64,000 nt of DNA. Origin: Streptomyces sp. S4.7 (GTDB lineage: Bacteria > Actinomycetota > Actinomycetes > Streptomycetales > Streptomycetaceae). Below are positions 35,488 to 42,189 of the stretch, in pieces (the first letter of the stretch is position 1; every line of letters begins with the position of its first letter). Below the pieces are notes generated by a model that saw only the letters and a program-made list of their open reading frames with translations, did no database searches and had not been told where the DNA came from. Both the position numbers and the translations under genes were made by a program. The stretch covers positions 2,294,001 through 2,358,000 of the forward strand of contig NZ_CP048397.1 of the NCBI RefSeq assembly GCF_010384365.1, written 5' to 3'.

Positions 35488-37326
35488 ATGAGCCACTACA
35501 AGTCGAATCTGCGGGACCTGGAGTTCGTCCTCTTCGAGGTGCTGGGCCGCGCCGGGGCATACGGTCGGGGGGCGTTCGCCGCAACCGACCAGGAGACCGC
35601 GCGGGCCATGCTGGCCGAGGTCGAGCGCCTGGCCGTGCACCAACTGGCGGACGCCTCCGTGGCGGCGGACCGCACCCCGCCGGTCTACGATCCCGCGGCT
35701 CGCTCGGTCACGCTGCCCGACTCCTTCAAGCGCGCCTATCGGGCCTGGCTTCAGGGCGGCTGGCACCTGCTCGACCTGCCGGTGTCGCAGGGTGGGGCCG
35801 AGGTGCCGCCGTCGCTGCGCTGGGCGGTGGCGGAGCTGGCTCTGGGCGCCAACCCCGCGCTCTACCTCTATCAGGGGTTCGTCGGCTTCGCGCGAGTACT
35901 CGACCGCCTCGGCAACCAGGAGCAACGGCAGCTCGCCCGGGTGATGGCCGAACGGCAATGGGGCGGCACCATGGTGCTGACCGAACCCGAGGCGGGCAGT
36001 GACGTGGGCGCCTGCCGGACCAGGGCGCGGCGGCAACCCGACGGGAGCTGGCACCTGGAGGGGGTCAAGCGGTTCATCACCTCCGGCGAGCACGATCTGG
36101 CCGAGAACATCGTCCACTTCGTACTCGCCCGGCCGGACGGCCACGGTCCCGGAACCAAGGGACTGTCACTGTTCCTGGTGCCCAAGTTCCGGATCGCCGA
36201 GCCAGCGACCGGCCGGCTGGGGGCCCGCAACGGGGTCTACGCCACCGCGCTGGAGGACAAGATGGGCCTCAAGGCCTCGGCAACCTGTGAACTCACCTTC
36301 GGGGCCGAGGAGCCGGCGGTCGGCATGCTGCTCGGCGAGGAGCACGACGGCATCCGGCAGATGTTCCAGATCCTCGAGCAGGCCCGGATGATCGTCGGGA
36401 CCAAGTCCGCGGCCACCTTGTCCTCCGGGTACCTCAACGCGGCCGCGTACGCGAAGGAGCGGGTGCAGGGCTCGGACTTGGCCGCCCTCGGCGACCGCTC
36501 CGCCCCCAAGGTGCCCATCATCCGGCACCCGGAGGTACGGCGCTCGCTGCTGCTCCAGAAGGGCTTCGCGGAGGGGCTGCGCGCCCTGGTCCTCTACACG
36601 GCGACCGTGCAGGACCGGATCGCGTCGGCGCTCGCCGAGGGGAGCACCGACGAGGAGGCGACGGCGCTCAACGACCTGCTCCTGCCCATCGTCAAGGGCT
36701 ACAGCTCCGAGCGCGCCTGCGAGCAGCTCAACCACGCCCTGCAGATTCTGGGCGGAGCGGGCTACACGAAGGACTTTCCGCTGGAGCAGTACATCCGCGA
36801 CACCAAGATCGACACCCTGTACGAGGGAACCACCGCCATCCAGGGGATGGACTTCTTCTTCCGCAAGGTCGCCCGGGACCAGGGCTCGGCCCTGCACGCC
36901 CTGCTCGCCGAGGTGGAGAAGGAGGCGCGCAACGAGACGGGTGGCGGCCTGGCGGCGGAGCGTGCGCTGCTCGCGGAAGCGGTGGCGCAACTGCGCGCGA
37001 TGGCAGACGTCATGGGCACGTGGCTGCTCTGTTCGCTGGAGGAGCCGACGGCCGTCCACCAGGTGGGGTTGAACACCACACGGCTGCTGATGGCAACCGG
37101 CGACGTGCTGCTCGGCTGGCTGCTGCTCCGTCAGGCAACGGTGGCCGAGGAGAAGCTGGCGACGTATCAGGATGACCGGAACAGCGCCGAGCACGCGTTC
37201 TATCTGAGCAAGATAGCGACGGCCAGGTTTTTCGCACAGGAGGTGCTTCCGCTGCTCACCGCCCAACGCGCTCTCGCCGAACGTCAGGACAGCGTCCTGA
37301 TGGAGCTGCCGGACGACGCCTGGTGA
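35488..37326 (+). CDS. Acyl-CoA dehydrogenase (long, FadE5-like)
   Basis: 612 aa flavoprotein. Acyl-CoA dehydrogenase middle domain TEPEAGSDVG, C-terminal helical domain ending LGGAGYTKDFPLEQYIRDTK, and the catalytic Glu region LYEGTTAIQG. A further C-terminal domain of about 130 residues places it with the longer FadE5-type subfamily. It forms a 2,3-double bond in an acyl-CoA or acyl-ACP; with the FAAL/ACP pair an acyl-ACP substrate is plausible, as in tambjamine pathways. ATG at 35488, after GGAGCGGAGCAACCGGCC. Confidence 0.92.
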   Translation: MSHYKSNLRDLEFVLFEVLGRAGAYGRGAFAATDQETARAMLAEVERLAVHQLADASVAADRTPPVYDPAARSVTLPDSFKRAYRAWLQGGWHLLDLPVSQGGAEVPPSLRWAVAELALGANPALYLYQGFVGFARVLDRLGNQEQRQLARVMAERQWGGTMVLTEPEAGSDVGACRTRARRQPDGSWHLEGVKRFITSGEHDLAENIVHFVLARPDGHGPGTKGLSLFLVPKFRIAEPATGRLGARNGVYATALEDKMGLKASATCELTFGAEEPAVGMLLGEEHDGIRQMFQILEQARMIVGTKSAATLSSGYLNAAAYAKERVQGSDLAALGDRSAPKVPIIRHPEVRRSLLLQKGFAEGLRALVLYTATVQDRIASALAEGSTDEEATALNDLLLPIVKGYSSERACEQLNHALQILGGAGYTKDFPLEQYIRDTKIDTLYEGTTAIQGMDFFFRKVARDQGSALHALLAEVEKEARNETGGGLAAERALLAEAVAQLRAMADVMGTWLLCSLEEPTAVHQVGLNTTRLLMATGDVLLGWLLLRQATVAEEKLATYQDDRNSAEHAFYLSKIATARFFAQEVLPLLTAQRALAERQDSVLMELPDDAW

Positions 37327-37385
37327 CCACGTACCGGGCCCCGCGATCCATCGGCTCGCCACCCGCGAAGCGCCCGACCCCTCCA

Positions 37386-37444
37386 GGGCGTGTCTCACAG
37401 GTCCCGCCCTTCGGGCGGACGACGCCACTTCCGAAACACGCCCC
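37386..37444. repeat. GGGCGTGT-type imperfect palindromic element / terminator
   Basis: Inverted ends GGGCGTGTCTC (37386-37396) and GAAACACGCCCC (37433-37444) enclose a hairpin CCGCCC-TTC-GGGCGG (37404-37418). Elements with GGGCGTGT ends recur in Streptomyces intergenic regions. Here it lies between the acyl-CoA dehydrogenase and hemerythrin-like genes and may also terminate the main operon. Confidence 0.5.
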
Positions 37445-37480
37445 AGGTCCCCTCATCGTCGCGCATGCAAGGAGCCGCTC

Positions 37481-38143
37481 GTGACCGAGTCCAACACCAC
37501 CGTCCTCGCCCCGGGCCACCAGACGATGCTGCTGGCTCACCGCGCCATGGTGCGCGACCTTGAGCGCATCGGCCGCGCCGCCCGTGAACTGCCGGCGGTC
37601 AACGCTGAACGCACCGCCGCTCTGCGCGACTACGTGGGAAGGATCTTCCAGCTGATCGAGCACCACCACGAGGGCGAGGACGACTTCCTCTGGCCGAAGC
37701 TGCGCGAACGCGGCGCCGACGAGGAGGCGCTGGCCCTGATGACCGCCGAGCACGAGGAGCTCACCAAGGTCCTGCACACCTGGCACACGACGAGTCGGCG
37801 GCTCGGTACCGATGAGGCGGCCCCGGCTGAGCTGGCCACCCGGACGGACGAGCTGCGCGTGCAGCTCGCCAAGCACGCCGCCGACGAGGAACGCGAGCTG
37901 TCGGGGCGACTGGCCCCCGCCCTGGACGACAGGATCTGGAAGGGCTTCGCGAAGCACATGCGAAAGACGGCACCGGTCTGGACACTGCGGTTCATGCCGG
38001 CCTGGCTGCTGTCCGCGGCGGGTCCCGGAGAGCGCGACGGTGTGCCCGGCGCACCGGTCGGGCGGCTGTTCAGCGGCTGGCTGGAGAAGAACCGGCTCGC
38101 CGCCTTCGGTGAGCACTACCGAACACACCGGCCAGGGGACTGA
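37481..38143 (+). CDS. Hemerythrin-like HHE domain protein
   Basis: 220 aa. The N-terminal 150 residues form a four-helix hemerythrin/HHE domain: first-helix His in LLAHRAMVRD, HHHEGEDDFLWPKL (HHxxEE-type diiron ligands), EHEELTKVLHTWH and LAKHAADEERELSG. The diiron or related centre may sense or handle oxygen or NO. The last 50 residues are Pro/Trp-rich. GTG follows AAGGAGC. It lies after a palindromic element, so it may be transcribed separately from the main operon. Role in the pathway unknown. Confidence 0.83.
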   Translation: MTESNTTVLAPGHQTMLLAHRAMVRDLERIGRAARELPAVNAERTAALRDYVGRIFQLIEHHHEGEDDFLWPKLRERGADEEALALMTAEHEELTKVLHTWHTTSRRLGTDEAAPAELATRTDELRVQLAKHAADEERELSGRLAPALDDRIWKGFAKHMRKTAPVWTLRFMPAWLLSAAGPGERDGVPGAPVGRLFSGWLEKNRLAAFGEHYRTHRPGD

Positions 38144-38199
38144 TCCACCGGCGCCCGGCTCCGGCGCGCCGGAAATGAATGAACGGCACAACCGAACAA

Positions 38200-38256
38200 C
38201 TGAACCGCCCGGTCACCGAACACTTCCAACTCGTGTGACGCCGGGTGGCGGTTCAG
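38200..38256 (+). terminator. Long hairpin before the DUF6875-like gene
   Basis: CTGAACCGCC (38200-38209) pairs perfectly with GGCGGTTCAG (38247-38256), extended by CGG/CCG and TCAC/GTGA with bulges. It could end the hemerythrin transcript or regulate the next gene, whose RBS begins 15 nt later. Confidence 0.45.
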
Positions 38257-38282
38257 CACATCCCGAATGAGAGGGAATATCT

Positions 38283-38945
38283 ATGCAAGTACCAATATAT
38301 TCCCCGCCCCCTGGGCAGAAGAGAGGGGACGCGACAGGCCCCCCACCGTCGGCGCTCCTCGAAGCGGGCCGCCGTTGGATCGAGGAGTTCATCACCCGAC
38401 CGCACGAGGGCACGAACAGGGAGGGCGCGGTCTGCCCCTTCGTGGAACCCGCGACGAGGGCGGGGACCTTCCTGCTGAGGGAGTGGGAGGTCGATCCGGA
38501 GATCGACACCGAGGGCCTGGTGCAAGTGGTGCGCCGGATGGCCGAGACGTTCGAGACCATCCGCTGGGAGGGCCGTAACCGCACCCTGCACACGCTGGTG
38601 CTGGTGCTCTCGGGTCTGCCCGAGCGGCGCTTCCGTCTGCTCGACGAGGCGCACCGCCTGGTCAAGCCCGAGCTGGTGGACAGGGAGCTGATGGCCGCGC
38701 AGTTCCATCCGCACTGCGACGAACGGGCCGCCCGCAACCCTGAGTTCCAGGTGGCCCGGGCTCCGGTGCCGATGCTCGCCATGCGCCGGATGGCCTTCCA
38801 CGACGTGCTCTTCCTCGACTCCGATCCCGAGTGGTTCGCCGCCTACGAGAAGCGGTACGGCACGCGGCACGAGCGGGGACCGGCCGTCGACCCGCTGTTC
38901 GCCGAGACGTACGCCGCGGCGCGGGACCGGTGGGACAGGGCCTGA
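38283..38945 (+). CDS. DUF6875-like protein
   Basis: 220 aa cytoplasmic protein of a family found in many actinobacterial biosynthetic clusters. Seen: CPFVEPATRAGTF near residue 47, ELMAAQFHPHCDERAARNPEF and the conserved PVPMLAMRRMAFHDVLFL motif, then a WFAAYEKRYG tail. Function is not known; some members may bind a heme-like or nucleotide ligand but nothing in the sequence proves this. ATG has GAGAGGGA 6 nt upstream. It is taken as the right edge of the cluster because the next gene is conserved pepN. Confidence 0.75.
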   Translation: MQVPIYSPPPGQKRGDATGPPPSALLEAGRRWIEEFITRPHEGTNREGAVCPFVEPATRAGTFLLREWEVDPEIDTEGLVQVVRRMAETFETIRWEGRNRTLHTLVLVLSGLPERRFRLLDEAHRLVKPELVDRELMAAQFHPHCDERAARNPEFQVARAPVPMLAMRRMAFHDVLFLDSDPEWFAAYEKRYGTRHERGPAVDPLFAETYAAARDRWDRA

Positions 38946-39152
38946 CCTCCCCGTCACCGCGCCCGCGGTTCCCCACCGCGCGATGATCCCGAGAACGAGC
39001 CGCCCCGAGTCCGGTTCGACCTCGCAGGCTCCGGTGTCGCGCGGTTCGTCGGGTACGGCGGGCCGGGTCACGCCCCCGAGCATCACGCCACCGGGCGGCG
39101 GGGTCCGCATGGAAGGATGGGCCAAAACGTAACGATCCGAGGAGCTGACCGG
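38946..39152. other. Spacer at the right edge of the cluster
   Basis: 207 nt between the DUF6875-like gene and pepN2, with no convincing gene. It should contain the pepN2 promoter. No att-like repeat of the asd side is apparent. Confidence 0.4.
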
Positions 39153-41723
39153 GTGCCTGGCACAAATCTGACCCGCGAGGAGGCGCAGCAGCGAGCGCGC
39201 CTCCTCACCGTGGACTCGTACGAGATCGACCTCGATCTCGGCGGCGCGCAGGAGGGCGGGACCTACCGGTCCGTCACGACCGTGCGCTTCGAGAGCGCGG
39301 ACGCCGGGGCGGAGACCTTCATCGACCTGGTGGCGCCCGCCGTGCACGAGGTGGTGCTGAACGGCAAGGCGCTGGACGTGGCCGCGGTGTTCCGGGACTC
39401 GCGCATCGCGCTCCCGCATCTGCGGCAGGGCGCGAACGAGCTGACGGTGACCGCGGACTGCGAGTACACCAACACCGGTGAGGGTCTGCACCGGTTCGTC
39501 GACCCGGTCGACCAGCAGGCGTATCTGTACACGCAGTTCGAGGTGCCGGACGCGCGGCGCGTGTTCGCGTCGTTCGAGCAGCCGGACCTCAAGGCGACGT
39601 TCCGGTTCACCGTGACGGCCCCCGAGGGCTGGACCGTCATCTCGAACTCCCCGACGCCGGAGCCCGATTCGAACGTGTGGCGTTTCGAGCCGACGCCGCG
39701 GATCTCGACGTACATCACCGCGCTGATCGTCGGCCCGTACCACTCGGTGCACAGCGCGTACGACAAGGACGGCCGGTCGGTGCCGCTCGGTGTCTACTGC
39801 CGGCCCTCGCTGGCCGAGTACCTGGACGCGGACGCGATCTTCGAGGTCACCCGGCTCGGTTTCGACTGGTTCCAGGAGAAGTTCGACTACGCGTACCCGT
39901 TCGCCAAGTACGACCAGCTCTTCGTGCCCGAGTTCAACGCGGGCGCGATGGAGAACGCGGGCGCCGTCACCATCCGCGACCAGTACGTCTTCCGCTCGAA
40001 GGTGACGGACGCGGCGTACGAGACGCGCGCGGAGACGATCCTGCACGAGCTGGCGCACATGTGGTTCGGCGACCTGGTCACCATGGAGTGGTGGAACGAC
40101 CTGTGGCTGAACGAGTCGTTCGCGACGTACACCTCGATCGCGTGCCTCGCGTACGCGCCCGAGTCGCGGTGGCCGCACTCGTGGACGACGTTCGCCAACT
40201 CCATGAAGACCTGGGCGTACCGGCAGGACCAGCTGCCCTCGACGCACCCGATCATGGCCGACATCACCGACCTGGACGACGTGCTCGTCAACTTCGACGG
40301 GATCACGTACGCGAAGGGTGCCTCCGTCCTCAAGCAGCTCGTCGCGTATGTCGGGCAGGACGAGTTCTTCCGGGGCGTGCAGGCGTACTTCAAGGCGCAC
40401 GCGTACCAGAACACGCGCCTGTCCGATCTGCTGGGCGCGCTGGAGGAGACCTCCGGGCGTGATCTGAAGACCTGGTCGAAGGCGTGGCTGGAGACGGCCG
40501 GCATCAACATCCTGCGGCCGGAGATCGAGCTGGACGAGTCGGGGCACGTGGTCTCCCTCGCCGTACGGCAGGAGGCGCCCGCGCTGCCTCCGGGTGCCAA
40601 GGGCACGCCGGTGCTGCGCCCGCACCGCATCGCGATCGGCTGCTACGACCTGGACGCGCACGGCAAGCTGGTCCGTACGAGCCGGATCGAGCTGGACGTC
40701 GACGGCGAGCTGACCCAGGTGCCGTTCCCGCACAACACGCCGCGGCCCGCGGTGATCCTGCTCAACGACGACGACCTGTCGTACGCGAAGGTCCGCCTCG
40801 ACGAGGAGTCGCTGCGGGTCGTCACCGCGCATCTCGGGGACTTCACCGAGTCGCTGCCGCGCGCGCTGAGCTGGGCGTCGGCGTGGGACATGACGCGTGA
40901 CGGCGAGCTCGCCACCCGCGACTACCTGGCGCTGGTGCTGTCGGGCATCGCCAAGGAGACGGACATCGGCGTCGTGCAGTCGCTGCACCGCCAGGTGAAG
41001 CTCGCGCTGGACCTGTACGCGGCGCCGGAGTGGCGCGAGGCGGGGCTCTCGCAGTGGACGGAGGCGACGCTGGCGCATCTGCGCACCGCGGAGCCGGGCA
41101 GCGACCACCAGCTCGCGTGGGCGCGCGCCTTCGCTGCGACGGCCCGCACCCCGCAGCAACTGGACGTGCTCCAGGGACTGCTGGACGGTTCGGAGTCGGT
41201 CGGGGGCCTGGCCGTCGACACCGAGCTGCGCTGGGCGTTCGTCCAGCGGCTGGCGGCGGTCGGTCTGCACGACGAGGAGGAGATCGCCGCGGAGTACGAG
41301 CGCGACCGCACGGCGGCGGGCGAGCGGCACGCAGCGGCGGCACGCTCCGCGCGGCCGACCGCCGAGGCGAAGGCCGAGGCGTGGGCGTCGGTCGTGGAGT
41401 CCGACAAGCTCCCGAACGCGCTCCAGGAAGCGGTCATCGGCGGCTTCGTCCAGACGGACCAGCTCGAACTGCTGGCGCCGTACACGGAGAAGTACTTCGC
41501 GGCCGTCAAGGACGTGTGGGACTCGCGCAGCCACGAGATGGCCCAGCAGGTCGCGCTGGGCCTGTACCCGGCGCTCCAGGTCGCGCAGTCGACCCTGGAC
41601 GCGACGGACAACTGGCTGGCGTCCGCCTCCCCGAACGCGTCGCTGCGCCGTCTGATGTCGGAGTCGCGCGCGGGCGTGGAGCGTGCGCTGCGCGCCCAGG
41701 CCGCTGACGGGGCGGCGGGGTGA
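39153..41723 (+). CDS. pepN: Aminopeptidase N (M1 zinc metallopeptidase), copy 2
   Basis: 856 aa. GAMENAG exopeptidase loop and zinc site HELAHMWFGDLV (His298) with the third ligand in NESFATY. Complete ERAP1-like C-terminal domain. GTG is chosen with GAGGAG 9 nt upstream and alignment with pepN1 (NLTREEAQQRARLL against NLSRDEARERAELL). It is clearly paralogous to the gene at 10308 along its whole length, with different residues next to the exopeptidase loop (AGAVT against PGCVT). Both paralogues appear to be conserved in Streptomyces at this locus, here separated by the inserted cluster. Confidence 0.95.
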   Translation: MPGTNLTREEAQQRARLLTVDSYEIDLDLGGAQEGGTYRSVTTVRFESADAGAETFIDLVAPAVHEVVLNGKALDVAAVFRDSRIALPHLRQGANELTVTADCEYTNTGEGLHRFVDPVDQQAYLYTQFEVPDARRVFASFEQPDLKATFRFTVTAPEGWTVISNSPTPEPDSNVWRFEPTPRISTYITALIVGPYHSVHSAYDKDGRSVPLGVYCRPSLAEYLDADAIFEVTRLGFDWFQEKFDYAYPFAKYDQLFVPEFNAGAMENAGAVTIRDQYVFRSKVTDAAYETRAETILHELAHMWFGDLVTMEWWNDLWLNESFATYTSIACLAYAPESRWPHSWTTFANSMKTWAYRQDQLPSTHPIMADITDLDDVLVNFDGITYAKGASVLKQLVAYVGQDEFFRGVQAYFKAHAYQNTRLSDLLGALEETSGRDLKTWSKAWLETAGINILRPEIELDESGHVVSLAVRQEAPALPPGAKGTPVLRPHRIAIGCYDLDAHGKLVRTSRIELDVDGELTQVPFPHNTPRPAVILLNDDDLSYAKVRLDEESLRVVTAHLGDFTESLPRALSWASAWDMTRDGELATRDYLALVLSGIAKETDIGVVQSLHRQVKLALDLYAAPEWREAGLSQWTEATLAHLRTAEPGSDHQLAWARAFAATARTPQQLDVLQGLLDGSESVGGLAVDTELRWAFVQRLAAVGLHDEEEIAAEYERDRTAAGERHAAAARSARPTAEAKAEAWASVVESDKLPNALQEAVIGGFVQTDQLELLAPYTEKYFAAVKDVWDSRSHEMAQQVALGLYPALQVAQSTLDATDNWLASASPNASLRRLMSESRAGVERALRAQAADGAAG

Positions 41724-41744
41724 GGACGCCCTGACGTCGAGTCG

Positions 41745-41783
41745 GGGGGCGGGGCCGGTCCTGTCGGGGCCGGCCCCGCCCCC
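41745..41783 (+). terminator. Terminator after pepN2
   Basis: 14-bp stem GGGGGCGGGGCCGG (41745-41758) and CCGGCCCCGCCCCC (41770-41783), 11-nt loop, then CTTCCCC. Confidence 0.8.
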
Positions 41784-41837
41784 TTCCCCGTACGGTCCCG
41801 TCCCACGCCGCCCGTGGAGCAGCGCCCGTGGGACACA

Positions 41838-41879
41838 GAGAGGCGCCGCGCGGCACAGGTGTGCCGCGCGGCGCCTCTC
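41838..41879 (-). terminator. 20-bp perfect hairpin, terminator
   Basis: Arms at 41838-41857 and 41860-41879 are fully complementary with a 2-nt spacer. It lies 16 nt beyond the stop of the leftward small membrane-protein gene and faces pepN2, so it probably works in both directions. Confidence 0.8.
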
Positions 41880-41894
41880 CGAGAGGGGAGGCCG

Positions 41895-42131
41895 TCAGAC
41901 CTGCTGCTGCTTCCTCGACTTGTCGAGGACCATCACCAGTCCGGCGATCACCGCGAACAGCACCAGTGGTGCGGCCACGTACAGACCGAGGGTCTCCCCG
42001 ATCGTCAGGCCGGGACCGGGGTCGTCACCGTCGTCGCGGGTCACGGCGAGCACGGGAGACGACATGAGCAGCATCATCAGCGTCGTTCCGGCCATCACGG
42101 CGCCGGCGCGCAGGGCGTTCTTCTTGTCCAC
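41895..42131 (-). CDS. Small conserved membrane protein
   Basis: 78 aa from GTG (VDKKNALRAGAVMAG). Two hydrophobic segments: residues about 8-25, which may be a signal anchor ending LAVTRDD, and about 43-62 (GLYVAAPLVLFAVIAGLVMVL), followed by a basic tail DKSRKQQQV. A highly similar small protein is, from memory, conserved near pepN in other Streptomyces. No ribosome site is strong; an upstream ATG at 42185 is possible but its product lacks family features. Function unknown. Confidence 0.7.
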   Translation of the reverse strand: MDKKNALRAGAVMAGTTLMMLLMSSPVLAVTRDDGDDPGPGLTIGETLGLYVAAPLVLFAVIAGLVMVLDKSRKQQQV

Positions 42132-42189
42132 GGTGCCAACGTAGCGAACGCGTGGGGCGGGCGCGCGGCCGGGGGTCCCGTACAAGGGG

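Noticed and set aside
38253..41534. 1093-aa open frame on the minus strand across pepN2
   Set aside because: Same third-position GC shadow effect; the plus-strand gene has complete M1 motifs.
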